Shown: positions 35,744 through 45,675, counted from the stretch's first letter. The stretch is DNA of 64,000 nucleotides from Mucilaginibacter sp. 14171R-50 (GCF_010093045.1 NZ_CP048115.1:3782001-3846000), one strand, 5' to 3'. Made by a program: numbers and translations. Notes: generated by a model not told the origin, from the letters alone.

Positions 35744-37038
35744 AAATGTATGGTAAAATCAGTGTGGCCTTCAGCTATGGTCTTTAGCGAAAATTCGAAG
35801 CCGTGATTAAGCATTATCTCGCGCACCAAGGTTAGCCCTATGCCCTGCCCGTCTCTTTTGGTGCTGTAAAATGGCGTAAAAAGCTGCTTGCTTTGTTCGT
35901 TGCTGATGCCCTTCCCTGTATCGGTTATGGTTAATTTGCGGCCGCGGGCATCAACCGTAAAAGTTACCACGCCATCAGCTTCAATAGCTTCGATGGCGTT
36001 TTTTACGATATTGATCAGCGCCTGTTCCATCTGCTGCACATCGGCCATAATTATGACCGGTTGTTCAGTGGGATGGTATACCAGCGATATCTGCCGTTCA
36101 TGCGCCTTTATCTGCATCAGCTCTATAACCGAGTTTAGCAGGTGGTTCAGGTCGGTTTGTTTTTTATTGGCATCCGGCAGCTTCACCAGGTCGGCGAAGT
36201 TTCGCATAAAGTGGTTAAGGTTCTGGTTTCTGTCAAAAGCAACCTGCAAAGCGTTGTTCAGCTGGCTGTCGGGTTCGTGCTGCCATAATTCACCGCTTTT
36301 TAATGCCGACTGGATAATGGAATTAACCGGGCCAATGGTGTTGTTTACCTCATGCGCCATCATGCGTATCACCTTGCCATAAGTATTCTTCTCTGCCGCC
36401 AGTATTTCGGCGGTAAGTTCTTCCATCATTATAAAATTCCGCTGAAAGCCCCTGTCTATAAAGTGCGATTTTTGAAGCTTATAAGTGGTTACGCCGCTTA
36501 GCTTTACAGTTATGGTTTCGCCGGCTTTAAGCAGCTTTGCCTGTTTAAACAGAGGGTGCTGCAGCTCATTGATGTTATTGCCTATAAGCTCTTTTTCATC
36601 AAGCCCTAATATTGCCAGCGCCTTTGGGTTTAACTGTTGTATACGCTCGTCGTGATCCAGAATGATGATACCGGTGGGCGACGTATAGATAAGCTTCTCC
36701 AGAAAAAAGTGCTGTTCTTCCTGTTGTGTGCGCTCGGTTCTTAATTCGTCTATCATTTGGTTATATACGTTTATCAGCTGGTCTACCTCGTGCTTGCCCG
36801 TAGGTAAAAATTTTACATTAAAATCGCGGTCCTTCAGTGCCTCTATGCCCTGCAACAGCATTTTTATAGGGCGTATCAGCTGTCCATATAAATTAATGGC
36901 TATTACTAACGATACAATTATAAATACCTCGGATATGATAAAGAAAACCCTGTCCTTATCAAAAATGTAAAAGGTAAGCCCCAGCGTTAGCAGGTGTAAT
37001 ATGGTAACAAACAGGATGTACTTAGTCCTCAGCTTCAT
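35740..37038 (-). CDS. Sensor histidine kinase of the exporter operon
   Basis: A 432-residue kinase: two N-terminal transmembrane helices with almost no periplasmic loop, HAMP (LIRPIKMLLQGIEAL), a PAS domain (TSPTGIIILDHDERIQQLN), HisKA with MAHEVNNTIGP and a HATPase (NIVKNAIEAIE, DTGKGIS, GQGIGLTLV). The short sensing region suggests detection within the membrane or cytoplasm. The ATG at 37038 overlaps the response-regulator stop by 17 bases, so the two genes are translationally coupled. It is the last gene of the seven-gene exporter operon. Confidence 0.92.
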   Translation of the reverse strand: MKLRTKYILFVTILHLLTLGLTFYIFDKDRVFFIISEVFIIVSLVIAINLYGQLIRPIKMLLQGIEALKDRDFNVKFLPTGKHEVDQLINVYNQMIDELRTERTQQEEQHFFLEKLIYTSPTGIIILDHDERIQQLNPKALAILGLDEKELIGNNINELQHPLFKQAKLLKAGETITVKLSGVTTYKLQKSHFIDRGFQRNFIMMEELTAEILAAEKNTYGKVIRMMAHEVNNTIGPVNSIIQSALKSGELWQHEPDSQLNNALQVAFDRNQNLNHFMRNFADLVKLPDANKKQTDLNHLLNSVIELMQIKAHERQISLVYHPTEQPVIIMADVQQMEQALINIVKNAIEAIEADGVVTFTVDARGRKLTITDTGKGISNEQSKQLFTPFYSTKRDGQGIGLTLVREIMLNHGFEFSLKTIAEGHTDFTIHF

Positions 37039-38395
37039 CGTAAGGTATCTCAAACTTATCTAACCGGCGGTACAACGCGCTGCGGGTAAGGCCGAGGGCT
37101 GTAGCAGCTTTAGCCACCTTGTTTTTGTGATAAAGCATAGCTTTTTTTATCATCTCAATTTCCATTTCTTCTAACGTAATGGTACCTACTGCCGGCACCC
37201 TTGCATCGCCTTTTTTGGCGGGCGCTTGTTCCAGTTGCGATCTAAAATCATCAATATCCAGTTCGTTGGCCTTACTTACCAATATGGAACGTTCTACCAG
37301 GTTCTTCAACTGGCGTATGTTACCGGGCAAAGGCAGATGCTGCAGCCACTTCATGGCGCTTTTTGATACCGTTAGCGCAGGGCGGTTGTATATCTGTTTA
37401 AGATTGTTAATAAAAAAGTTAACCAGCAGCGGTATATCTCCCGGCCGTTCGCGCAGCGATGGCAGCGTAATAGTGATCAGGTTTATGCGGTACAGCAGGT
37501 CCTCGCGGAAACCGCCGCTGCTCACCATTTGATTCAGGTTTTTATTGGTGGCGCAAACCACCCTTACATCAACTGTTTTGGTGCGGCTGCTGCCCAATAC
37601 CTCGTATGTCCTATCCTGCAATACGCGCAGTAATTTTACCTGGCTGCCCGCATCCAGATCGCCTATTTCGTCTAAAAAAATGGTGCCCTTGTTAGCCAGT
37701 TCAAAACGGCCAACCCTGTCAAAGCGCGCGTCGGTAAAGGCGCCGCGTATATGGCCAAACATTTCGCTCTCGAAAAGTGAGGTGGAAATACCGCCCAGGT
37801 TAACCTTTATAAAAGGCTTATTGGCGCGCAGGCTGTTTTGGTGCACCGCTTCGGCTATCAGCTCCTTACCCGTACCGCTTTCGCCCATTATCAATATGGA
37901 GGCGTCGGTACCGGCAACACGGCCAATAGTTTCCAATATCTGCAGCATCCGCGGGTCTTCGCCAATAATATGCTGAAAGTTATATTCTTTATCCAGCTGT
38001 TTGCGGGTGCGGTTCACGGCGGTCTTATCCTGCAAGTCTATCAGCGTTTTTACCGATTGCAGCAGGTGGCCGTTATCCCAGGGCTTATTTATAAAATCGT
38101 TGGCGCCTAACTTCATGCCCTGTACGGCCAGGGCTATGCTGCCCCAGCCGGTAATTAATATAACGGGTATTGCCGGTTCTATCTTTTTGATCTGCGCCAG
38201 CAAAGCCATACCCTCCTCGCCGGATGTACTGATCGAAAAATTAAGGTCGAGGATGATGAGCCCGGGCTTGTTTTCCTTGACCTGCCGAAGCGCTTCGGCA
38301 GGGGTTTCGGCGCCAGCTACCTCATACTTATGGCTTTTCAGCAGCAGCAGCAGCGAGGTGCGTACAGCAATGTCATCATCAATAACCAGGATCAT
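37022..38395 (-). CDS. Sigma-54-dependent response regulator (NtrC family)
   Basis: A 457-residue regulator. Receiver: Asp50 (IILDLNF), Lys104 (INKPW). AAA+ core: Walker A GESGTGKE (171-178), sigma-54 loop GAFTDA (218-223, GAFTGA with one change, Thr kept) and Walker B IFLDEIGD. C-terminal Fis-type helix-turn-helix VAKAATALGLTRSALYRRL. It begins 18 bases after the permease gene and overlaps its kinase. The operon's own promoter is of the sigma-54 type with an upstream palindrome, so this protein is the likely activator. Confidence 0.95.
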   Translation of the reverse strand: MILVIDDDIAVRTSLLLLLKSHKYEVAGAETPAEALRQVKENKPGLIILDLNFSISTSGEEGMALLAQIKKIEPAIPVILITGWGSIALAVQGMKLGANDFINKPWDNGHLLQSVKTLIDLQDKTAVNRTRKQLDKEYNFQHIIGEDPRMLQILETIGRVAGTDASILIMGESGTGKELIAEAVHQNSLRANKPFIKVNLGGISTSLFESEMFGHIRGAFTDARFDRVGRFELANKGTIFLDEIGDLDAGSQVKLLRVLQDRTYEVLGSSRTKTVDVRVVCATNKNLNQMVSSGGFREDLLYRINLITITLPSLRERPGDIPLLVNFFINNLKQIYNRPALTVSKSAMKWLQHLPLPGNIRQLKNLVERSILVSKANELDIDDFRSQLEQAPAKKGDARVPAVGTITLEEMEIEMIKKAMLYHKNKVAKAATALGLTRSALYRRLDKFEIPYDEAED

Positions 38396-38413
38396 ATGGT
38401 CAAATCTAAAATA

Positions 38414-39595
38414 TTATTCTTCATGTAAAGCAACTGCCGGTAAAATTGCCGATGCCTGTTTGCCTGGGTATAACGAACATATTAAAACCAGCAGGTAAAT
38501 AAATATTACAGCTAAAAGCATTGCCACCAGGTAAACGCCTGCAGGCAAGTCAAATACATTCAGCAACGGGAACTGTATCGCGAAAAAAGCCCCGATGATA
38601 AGCGATAAGGTAGCCAGTATAATAGCCTCGCTCACCAGCTGGGCCGAAACCGAACTGCCGGGCGCACCAACAGCCCTGCGCAGCCCGATCTCGCCGCGGC
38701 GTTTATTAATATTATACCATAACACCCCAAAAATACCCAGGGCAACATTGATGATAAGAAATGCTGCTACGATTGAGAGTATGATAAGCGGCACCAGCGT
38801 AAACTTGTTGTAGGCTACCAGTTTATTATCCAGGTGCTCTATCTCGATGTTAGATTTTTTAAGCCTTCCGGCCATCAACTTATACAGTTTTCCTTCAAAC
38901 GCCGCATCAGCCTGCGGGGCAACCTTTACCAGTATCTTACCCATCCACTTGTACGCGGCTGTATCCTGCAAATTATAAAGGCCATAAGTTGGCGACTGGT
39001 AATCGCCGTCGGTTTTAATATCGTCTATCACGCCGATGATCTTTCTTTTGTCTTCGGCTTTATCGCCAAACGTTTTGCCAACAGCCTCGGCTTTGCCAAA
39101 AACCTTTTCTTTGAGCATTTTATTGATGACCAGTATCTTCGTGGTGGATGCCCTATCAGCTTTGTTATACCAACGGCCTGCAAGCATTTTAGCGCCCATT
39201 ACATCCAGGTAATTTTCGTCCATAAAAAAATTGTTAACGTTATGTACCTCAATGCCATTGCTGGTTAAGCCGGTGCTCATGTGGTTATTGGAGAACGGAA
39301 TATTTGAACTGGCGTAACCGGCATCAACCACCAGCGGCATCGATTTTATATCGCGCAGCAGGTTTTGATATACCAAAGTTACCGAATCGGGGTTGTTGGT
39401 TTCCAGCGTGTGGTTGTAGCTAATAGCCCAAACATGGTTATAGTTAAAACCCATTGGCTTAGCGTAGTTATTATACGAGTTAAGCGCAAAGCTGAACACC
39501 GCAAATATGACAAGGAACGATAGCAGGATCTCTACAATAAGCAGCGAGTTTTGCTTTTTTTTATTCCATATCATTTTAAATAAATGCTTGAACAT
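38414..39595 (-). CDS. ABC exporter permease, MacB/FtsX type (second copy)
   Basis: A 393-residue MacB-type permease: one N-terminal helix, a large periplasmic domain (MacB_PCD) and three C-terminal helices with the FtsX motif RRGEIGLRRAVGAPGSSV. Like other class VII ABC proteins it would move substrate from the periplasm to the TolC-type channel by mechanical action. It differs from the neighbouring permease, so the two may form a heterodimer on one ATPase. Both belong to the leftward exporter operon. Confidence 0.92.
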   Translation of the reverse strand: MFKHLFKMIWNKKKQNSLLIVEILLSFLVIFAVFSFALNSYNNYAKPMGFNYNHVWAISYNHTLETNNPDSVTLVYQNLLRDIKSMPLVVDAGYASSNIPFSNNHMSTGLTSNGIEVHNVNNFFMDENYLDVMGAKMLAGRWYNKADRASTTKILVINKMLKEKVFGKAEAVGKTFGDKAEDKRKIIGVIDDIKTDGDYQSPTYGLYNLQDTAAYKWMGKILVKVAPQADAAFEGKLYKLMAGRLKKSNIEIEHLDNKLVAYNKFTLVPLIILSIVAAFLIINVALGIFGVLWYNINKRRGEIGLRRAVGAPGSSVSAQLVSEAIILATLSLIIGAFFAIQFPLLNVFDLPAGVYLVAMLLAVIFIYLLVLICSLYPGKQASAILPAVALHEE

Positions 39596-39625
39596 AATAT
39601 TGTTTATTTAAGGTTGATAATTTTA

Positions 39626-40855
39626 TTAGGCCTTTAAAGCCGTTACTACATTTAGTTTTGACATACGCCAGGCGGGATAAACGCCAGACAGCAAACCAAA
39701 AATGATACAGGTAAGTATGGTGTAGCCCAGCACCGTAAAGTTTAAACCCAGGTTAAGGTTAGCTATAAGCCTGGCCTGGTTAATAAAGTACATTACCACT
39801 AAGGATAATACCACGCCTATTGTGCCGCCTAAGAACGTCAGGATGAGGTTTTCGACCAGAAACTGATATACCAGTGTTTTGGATGATGCCCCAAAGGCCT
39901 TACGCACCCCTATTTCTGACGAACGTTCCATGATCCGGGTAATATTTACATTTACCAGGTTTAAGGTGGGCAGCAGCATAATGAACAGCGCGAACAGGGT
40001 TATAGCTGTTATGGCATAAACCATTCCGGACCGTGTTTCGTTGCCGGTGCGCACATAACCTTCTATGTATGAATCGGCATGGCTGTAAAGATGGTCCCAC
40101 TCTTTACCCGGTATAGGTAGCTTAGCTACTATTCCGTCGTATTCCTTTTTCATTTTAGGCACATCCGCGCTGGTTTTAGCCAGCACTATGGCGTTGTAAT
40201 TGCCCATATATCCTTTATCGGCATCAAGCCTGGTCTTAGATGTGGTGATAGGCAGGAATATATCTGCATATAGCAGATACGATGTTATTGGCAGGCTTTT
40301 TACCACGCCGCATACCCGGTATTTGATATCATCGGCTTCGATATATTTGCCAACCGCAGGGGTATCATCGTCGCCGAAATACTCCTTCTTCATATCCTCA
40401 GATATAACAGTAACGCGTTCGGCATTATCTTCCTGCTGTTTGCTGAAGGGCTTACCCTCTATGAAATCAAAATCGAGCACTTCCCAAAAAGCAGCGTTAG
40501 CATATTTATAGTTGATTACGATCTTACGGTTATTGACGTAAGTATTGGTAGAACCAAACCCCGATGAAATAGCCACCTTTACAGGTGTTTTCATTTTACT
40601 AATGTAATGGTCGATGTAATAATAGCTTAACCCGCTCGAGTTCATTGATTCTTTTCCGCGTAACTCCATCCTGCTGATATACAGCGAGCGGTCGCGTTTT
40701 TTATCGGGGTAATTATCGTTTACCACCTTATCAATAAAGGCGGTCATAACCATCAAAATGGTTATGGTAAAGCTAATGCCGAACAGGCTCAGAAAAGTAA
40801 AGAACTTTCTGCGCATCAATACCGCAATGGCTATTTTAAAGTAATTTTTTAACAT
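39626..40855 (-). CDS. ABC exporter permease, MacB/FtsX type (first copy)
   Basis: A 409-residue permease with the same four-helix MacB layout: N-terminal helix (FFTFLSLFGISFTITILMV), periplasmic domain, and C-terminal FtsX domain with ERSSEIGVRKAFGASSKTLV. It lies between the ATPase and the second permease with short gaps (25 and 30 bases). The Arg-rich EIGVRKA segment is the usual coupling motif. Confidence 0.92.
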   Translation of the reverse strand: MLKNYFKIAIAVLMRRKFFTFLSLFGISFTITILMVMTAFIDKVVNDNYPDKKRDRSLYISRMELRGKESMNSSGLSYYYIDHYISKMKTPVKVAISSGFGSTNTYVNNRKIVINYKYANAAFWEVLDFDFIEGKPFSKQQEDNAERVTVISEDMKKEYFGDDDTPAVGKYIEADDIKYRVCGVVKSLPITSYLLYADIFLPITTSKTRLDADKGYMGNYNAIVLAKTSADVPKMKKEYDGIVAKLPIPGKEWDHLYSHADSYIEGYVRTGNETRSGMVYAITAITLFALFIMLLPTLNLVNVNITRIMERSSEIGVRKAFGASSKTLVYQFLVENLILTFLGGTIGVVLSLVVMYFINQARLIANLNLGLNFTVLGYTILTCIIFGLLSGVYPAWRMSKLNVVTALKA

Positions 40856-40880
40856 GATCTTTTTTGTTTAGGCTGATGAA

Positions 40881-41546
40881 TTATTGAACCTGCGAACCAT
40901 CGAACAACCTTACCAAACGGTGGGTTTTCTGGGCCATGTTTTCGTCGTGGGTAACCATTACTATGGTGGTGCCCTCGTTACGGTTAAGCTGTAACAGGAT
41001 ATCCATTATCTCGTTACCCATTGCGCTATCCAGGTTACCGGTAGGCTCATCGGCCAGTATAATTTCCGGGCGGCCTACAATGGCACGGGCAATGGCCACA
41101 CGCTGGCGCTGCCCGCCCGATAACTGTTTGGGGAAATGCTTTAATCGGTTACTTAGCCCTACTTTTTCCAACGCTTCGGTAGCCAGTTGCCTGCGCTCTT
41201 TAGCCGTGGTATCGCGATATAATAAAGGCAGTTCTACGTTATCTATCACTTGCAGGTCGCCTATCAGGTGGTAGCTCTGGAATATAAAGCCCAGCTTTTG
41301 GTTGCGAAACTTAGCCAGCTGCTTGTCCTTAAGATTATTAGTGGTTTGGTCGGCTATGTTAATGCTGCCTTTTGAGGGCATATCCAATAAGCCCATAATG
41401 TTCAGCAAAGTACTTTTGCCGCAGCCCGAAGGGCCCATTATAGATAAAAATTCGCCTTTGGCAACCTCAAGGTTTATGCCGTTAAGGGCCAGTGTTTCAA
41501 TAGTATCTGTACGATATACTTTTTGAATGTTTTGTAGTTTTATCAT
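40881..41546 (-). CDS. ABC exporter ATPase, LolD/MacB type
   Basis: A 221-residue ATPase with Walker A GPSGCGKST, signature LSGGQRQRVAIARA, Walker B IILADEPTGNLD and the His of VTHDENMA. The LADEPTGNLD form is typical of the MacB/LolD/FtsE group. It drives the two FtsX-type permeases encoded just downstream. Confidence 0.95.
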   Translation of the reverse strand: MIKLQNIQKVYRTDTIETLALNGINLEVAKGEFLSIMGPSGCGKSTLLNIMGLLDMPSKGSINIADQTTNNLKDKQLAKFRNQKLGFIFQSYHLIGDLQVIDNVELPLLYRDTTAKERRQLATEALEKVGLSNRLKHFPKQLSGGQRQRVAIARAIVGRPEIILADEPTGNLDSAMGNEIMDILLQLNRNEGTTIVMVTHDENMAQKTHRLVRLFDGSQVQ

Positions 41547-41570
41547 GTGAGTTAAGTTATAATTATGATT

Positions 41571-43028
41571 TTATTTATAGGTTATTTTCTGATTTTTTTC
41601 AAAGTCGTAAAGGGATAGATAACGCAACTGGTAGTAAGCGCCCCAGAAGTCGCGCAGGGCGGCCACATAGTCGCGTTTAGCGCGGTCATTCTCTTCAAAG
41701 GCTATGCTCAGGTCGGTTATGCTCAGGTCGCCCAAAACATATCTTTCGCGGGCTATCTGGTATTTTTCTGAGGCAATGCTATCTGCCTGGGCGGTAAACA
41801 CCAGCTGATCCTTCATCATATTAAACAGTGTTACCTGCGTTACTATCTGTTGCTTAAAGGTCTGTTTATCCTGTTCAACAGCATATTCGGTAAACTGCTC
41901 GTTGGCCTGTGCTGTCTTTACCCTGGATTTTGAGCGCCCCCAGTCCATCACCGGTATCGAGAACTTAAGCTCGAGCAGCTGCTGGTTTTGGGGCGATTTA
42001 TAAACATCAAATACATTTTGAGCGCTGTTTGAAAAGCCCAGGTTTGCTGTAAGTGTTGCAACCAGCCCGCTTTGCCCTTTGGCTTTGGCCACATCGCGTT
42101 TTGCCTCGGCCAGCCGGCGCACAAAGGCTATAGCATCCGACCGGTTAGCAAAGGCTTCTGTTAAAACCTTATCTGCCGATACATTCATGTTAATAGACGA
42201 GCCCGGTATTTCGAGCGCTATCTTATCGTCGCCCTCTACCCCTGTGTAGCTGCGCAGGTTTAAGGTGGCAATTTCCATATCGCGCTTGGCGGTACCAACT
42301 GCTTTTTGAGCGTTAAGCTGCTCCAGCTGCAGTTGCAGTATCTCGTTCTTTGATACCTTGCCCAGGTCAAACTTCAGTTTGGCTATCTTCAATATCTTTT
42401 GGGTGTTGGTGTAGTTGGTTTCGGCTATCTGCAGGTTAACCTGGGCCAGCAGCAGGTCAAAAAAGTACCCGCTAACGGTGTAGGCTATCTGCTCCTGCGA
42501 TTCGATATATGCCTGCTTACTTTCGTTATACTTAAGGGGCTCTATCTTCTTATCCCATTTTAATGAGTTAAACTGAAACAGCGGCTGGCTATACCCTATG
42601 GCATAAGGTACACCGTTGTACAACACGTTATCCCTGTCGAAATCGTAAAAGCGCTGCATTTGGGTGGTGCCGTAAACGGTACCGCCGGTAGCCGTGATGG
42701 TTTGGCTAAAATCAAGCTGTAAGGATGAGTTATCGTTATGTATGGGCTGGAACAGAATGCTTCCGTTTGGCTGCAGTACCTGGGTATAAGTTTTACTGTA
42801 GCCCGGTAAAGTGCCCGAAAGCGATAGCTGTGGCTGATAGTTCGACCTAAAGGTACGCCACTGCCAGTACTTGGTTTCGCGCACGGTAATGGCCTGCTTG
42901 GCCGCTATCGAATTCTTTTTAGCCAGTTCTACCACCTGCTGCAGGCTTAGCCGCAGGGTATCAGCACCGCTGCTGCAAAAAGCCGTAGTACTGAAAAATG
43001 TAAATATGATGAGGTATAAGTATTTCAT
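41571..43028 (-). CDS. TolC family outer membrane channel
   Basis: A 485-residue outer-membrane factor with signal peptide (to about AFC) and the two long helical repeats of TolC, for example QTITATGGTVYGTTQ early and SDLGKVSKNEILQLQLEQLN-like helices in each half. It would form the outer-membrane exit of the exporter. It is the second gene of the operon, four bases after the adaptor gene. Confidence 0.92.
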   Translation of the reverse strand: MKYLYLIIFTFFSTTAFCSSGADTLRLSLQQVVELAKKNSIAAKQAITVRETKYWQWRTFRSNYQPQLSLSGTLPGYSKTYTQVLQPNGSILFQPIHNDNSSLQLDFSQTITATGGTVYGTTQMQRFYDFDRDNVLYNGVPYAIGYSQPLFQFNSLKWDKKIEPLKYNESKQAYIESQEQIAYTVSGYFFDLLLAQVNLQIAETNYTNTQKILKIAKLKFDLGKVSKNEILQLQLEQLNAQKAVGTAKRDMEIATLNLRSYTGVEGDDKIALEIPGSSINMNVSADKVLTEAFANRSDAIAFVRRLAEAKRDVAKAKGQSGLVATLTANLGFSNSAQNVFDVYKSPQNQQLLELKFSIPVMDWGRSKSRVKTAQANEQFTEYAVEQDKQTFKQQIVTQVTLFNMMKDQLVFTAQADSIASEKYQIARERYVLGDLSITDLSIAFEENDRAKRDYVAALRDFWGAYYQLRYLSLYDFEKNQKITYK

Positions 43029-43032
43029 TCTA

Positions 43033-44280
43033 TTAGTTGTTGATAGTGAGCTCGCTTGAGTTTTTAAAACTGCTCATGTCTGATGTTATCACCACATCGC
43101 CGGGTTTTACGCCGTCCTTTATCTCTACGAAATCAAAATTGCTAAGGCCGATATGTACCCTTCGTTTGATAGCCTTGTTGCCGTTTATCACAAATATGTC
43201 CTGCACCTCGGGGCCTTTAAATGCCGGTCCATTTGCCACACGCATGGTGTTTGTATGCATATCCGTAACCAGGAACACATCCACTTTCATATTTGGGCGC
43301 AGCTGTTTGCTGTTGCGCTCGTCAAGCTGTACATCAAAGCTTACAATACCATTTTGCACCGATGGATATACATTAGCTACATGCCCTTTTAACTGTGTTT
43401 CGTTTATGCGGATAACTACAGGCATACCGTTACGCAGCTGATCCATGTAGTTGTCGGATATGTTGCCGTTCACCTTAAAGCTGCTCAGATCTGCAATGCG
43501 TGCCAGCGATTCGCCCGGGGCTATAGTAGCGCCTATATTTTTATTTACCCAGGTAACAACCCCGGTGCGGGTAGCAATAATATTGGCCAGGTTAAGCTTG
43601 CGTTGCAGCTCGTGCAGTTCGCTCTCTTGAATGGCAAGGGCTATTTCCGCTTCCTTTATTTCGATCTGCATGGTTTGCTGCTTGCTTTTTATTTCGTTCT
43701 CCAGCTGTTTCTTTTCCAATTGGGCCACTTTCAGGTTCAGCTCGGCCTGCTCAATACCTTCGCGGGTGCCGCCGCCTGCTTTAAAAAGGCGCTTGGCATT
43801 TTCAACCGCATCGGCCAGGTTGCTGATGCGCAGTTGCTTGATATCATTATTAGAGCGGATATCATAGAAGCTTTTATTCAGGTCAAGCTTAAGTTTGCTT
43901 ATCTCGTTACGTTTGCTTTGCAGTTGAAAGTTCAGTTTCTCAAACTCGGTTTGCGAGGCCGATTTATCAAGCGTGAGGATAGATTGCCCGGCCTTTACCT
44001 TGTTGCCGGCATCCATTAGTACTTTTTTTATGGATGCGTTTATAGGGCTGGTTAATATCTCCTCAAACTCGGGCAGTACTTCGCCGGTGGCATTAAGGGT
44101 GTTTTCAACGCTGCCTTTTTCCACCACGGCTGTGTTTATTTCAGACTTGCTTATTGTCGATCTTAGTGTAGTGCGCAAAAGCCAAATACCTGCAACAAGC
44201 GCTAATACTGTAATGCTTATGATAACAATAGCCTTCTTTTTCTTGCGTGCGGTTACTTCCTGTTCAATTACCGTGTCCAT
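43033..44280 (-). CDS. Periplasmic adaptor (HlyD/MacA family) of the exporter
   Basis: A 415-residue membrane-fusion protein: one N-terminal transmembrane helix, a lipoyl-like half domain (LTSPINASIKKVLMDAGNKV), a long coiled coil (about 105-215), the second lipoyl half (IATRTGVVTWVNKNIGATI), a beta-barrel and a membrane-proximal domain. It joins the inner-membrane ABC parts to the TolC channel. It is the first gene of the operon, about 19 bases after the predicted sigma-54 transcript start. Confidence 0.93.
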   Translation of the reverse strand: MDTVIEQEVTARKKKKAIVIISITVLALVAGIWLLRTTLRSTISKSEINTAVVEKGSVENTLNATGEVLPEFEEILTSPINASIKKVLMDAGNKVKAGQSILTLDKSASQTEFEKLNFQLQSKRNEISKLKLDLNKSFYDIRSNNDIKQLRISNLADAVENAKRLFKAGGGTREGIEQAELNLKVAQLEKKQLENEIKSKQQTMQIEIKEAEIALAIQESELHELQRKLNLANIIATRTGVVTWVNKNIGATIAPGESLARIADLSSFKVNGNISDNYMDQLRNGMPVVIRINETQLKGHVANVYPSVQNGIVSFDVQLDERNSKQLRPNMKVDVFLVTDMHTNTMRVANGPAFKGPEVQDIFVINGNKAIKRRVHIGLSNFDFVEIKDGVKPGDVVITSDMSSFKNSSELTINN

Positions 44281-44309
44281 TTTTATTATGATAATGTTTA
44301 CAGGGAGTT

Positions 44310-44326
44310 TGCAAGAGGCGTACCAA
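44310..44326 (-). promoter_or_regulatory. Sigma-54 (-24/-12) promoter of the exporter operon
   Basis: The minus strand reads TTGGTACGCCTCTTGCA. It has GG and GC elements exactly 10 bases apart and agrees closely with the sigma-54 consensus TTGGCACG-N4-TTGCA (one change in CAC). The predicted start is near 44299, 19 bases before the adaptor ATG. The same operon encodes an NtrC-type activator. Confidence 0.8.
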
Positions 44327-44374
44327 TATTAAATTATTGATAAACAGGTACTTATAAAATTTATATGTTGATTT

Positions 44375-44394
44375 TTTGTTCGATATCGGACAAA
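44375..44394. promoter_or_regulatory. Predicted activator (UAS) palindrome, TTTGTTCGATATCGGACAAA
   Basis: A 20-base inverted repeat with one mismatched pair, centred about 85 bases upstream of the predicted sigma-54 start. That is the usual place for an enhancer-binding protein dimer. The likely binder is the operon's own response regulator (37022-38395). It lies between the exporter operon and lepB. Confidence 0.65.
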
Positions 44395-44525
44395 CCTTTT
44401 CAGTAACGGGCAAGGAGAATACCCGGGTTAAATGGTAAAATTTCGAGCCAAATAATTGCCTGTAACAAATCAGCAACAACAGGGTCTAATATCAACGCAT
44501 CGTTGTACTAATAAATCCCAATTAC

Positions 44526-45626
44526 ATGAACTGGAAATTTTTCTCGCGCAGGAAGCAAGCAGCCAACAAACCTAAGAAAAGCAAAACCCGCGAGTGGGTT
44601 GATGCCATACTTTTCGCGCTGATCGCGTCTACCATTATCAGGGGGTTGCTGTTTTCGGCTTACGCGATACCTTCAGCATCTATGGAGGGTAGCCTGCTTA
44701 CCGGCGATTACCTGTTTGTAAGTAAAATGGCATACGGTGCACGCATGCCCATGACACCTGTTTCAATCCCTTTCCTGGAAGCGACCATATTGGGCGGAAA
44801 AGTTAAAACCTATTTTGAAGGGGTCCAATTGCCTTACTTCCGTTTACCAGGTTTAGGCGAAGTAAAAAAAGGCGATGCGGTTGTATTTAACTATCCTAAC
44901 GAAACTGTTGAGCGCCCGGTTGATATGCGCGCCCACTTCATCAAGCGCTGCGTAGGAACCCCGGGGGACGTTATCACCATTGTTGATGCCCAGGTTTATG
45001 CCAACGGTAAAATAGTTCCGAATGCACCTAAAAGTCAAAAATCGTATATCGTAACCACTACCGGCACCGACCTCAATCCGCAAATGATACAAAACCTGAA
45101 GATAGATGTACGTTACCAATACAGCCCCACAACTTATGAAATGATCATCCCGCCGGACAGCTTCAATGAGTTTAAAGGCTTTTCAAACATCATATCGGTA
45201 AAAGAGGTTATTGAACCTAAAGGAGAATACAGTCCGCAGATATTTCCGCATAACGAAAAATTTAAATGGAACGAAGATAACTTTGGCCCGCTGCTTATAC
45301 CAAAAAGGGGCACTACCATCCCGCTTAACGATTCGACCATGGCACTTTATGGCCGCTCGATAGAAAAATACGAGCACAATAAAGTAACACGAGATGGTAC
45401 CGCCGTAATGATAAACGGTAAGAAAGCAGATAGCTACACTTTTAAAATGAACTACTACTGGATGATGGGCGATAACCGCCATAACTCCGAAGACTCACGC
45501 TTTTGGGGTTTTGTACCCGAAGATCATATTGTTGGTAAAGCCATGATCACCTGGATGAGCCTTGATAGTACCCAAACCGCGTTTAACAAGGTACGCTGGA
45601 ACAGGGTGTTAAGAGTGATACATTGA
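44526..45626 (+). CDS. lepB: Signal peptidase I
   Basis: A 366-residue inner-membrane protease that removes signal peptides from exported proteins. The serine-lysine dyad is Ser52 (AIPSASMEGS) and Lys140 (AHFIKRCVGTPGD); the C-terminal box reads MGDNRHNSEDSRFWG. One membrane helix precedes the active Ser. The long insertion (about 150-290) between the Lys box and the last box is typical of Bacteroidota enzymes, which exceed 350 residues. It is transcribed divergently from the exporter operon. Confidence 0.95.
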   Translation: MNWKFFSRRKQAANKPKKSKTREWVDAILFALIASTIIRGLLFSAYAIPSASMEGSLLTGDYLFVSKMAYGARMPMTPVSIPFLEATILGGKVKTYFEGVQLPYFRLPGLGEVKKGDAVVFNYPNETVERPVDMRAHFIKRCVGTPGDVITIVDAQVYANGKIVPNAPKSQKSYIVTTTGTDLNPQMIQNLKIDVRYQYSPTTYEMIIPPDSFNEFKGFSNIISVKEVIEPKGEYSPQIFPHNEKFKWNEDNFGPLLIPKRGTTIPLNDSTMALYGRSIEKYEHNKVTRDGTAVMINGKKADSYTFKMNYYWMMGDNRHNSEDSRFWGFVPEDHIVGKAMITWMSLDSTQTAFNKVRWNRVLRVIH

Positions 45627-45664
45627 GGCTTAGTTTTTATGTAGTTTATAATCCGGACGATTTG

Positions 45665-45672
45665 TATATTTG
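45665..45672 (+). promoter_or_regulatory. -7 element (TATATTTG) of the toxin-antitoxin pair
   Basis: An exact TAnnTTTG match ending three bases before the antitoxin ATG, so the transcript would start at or next to the start codon. Confidence 0.5.
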
Positions 45673-45675
45673 AGT

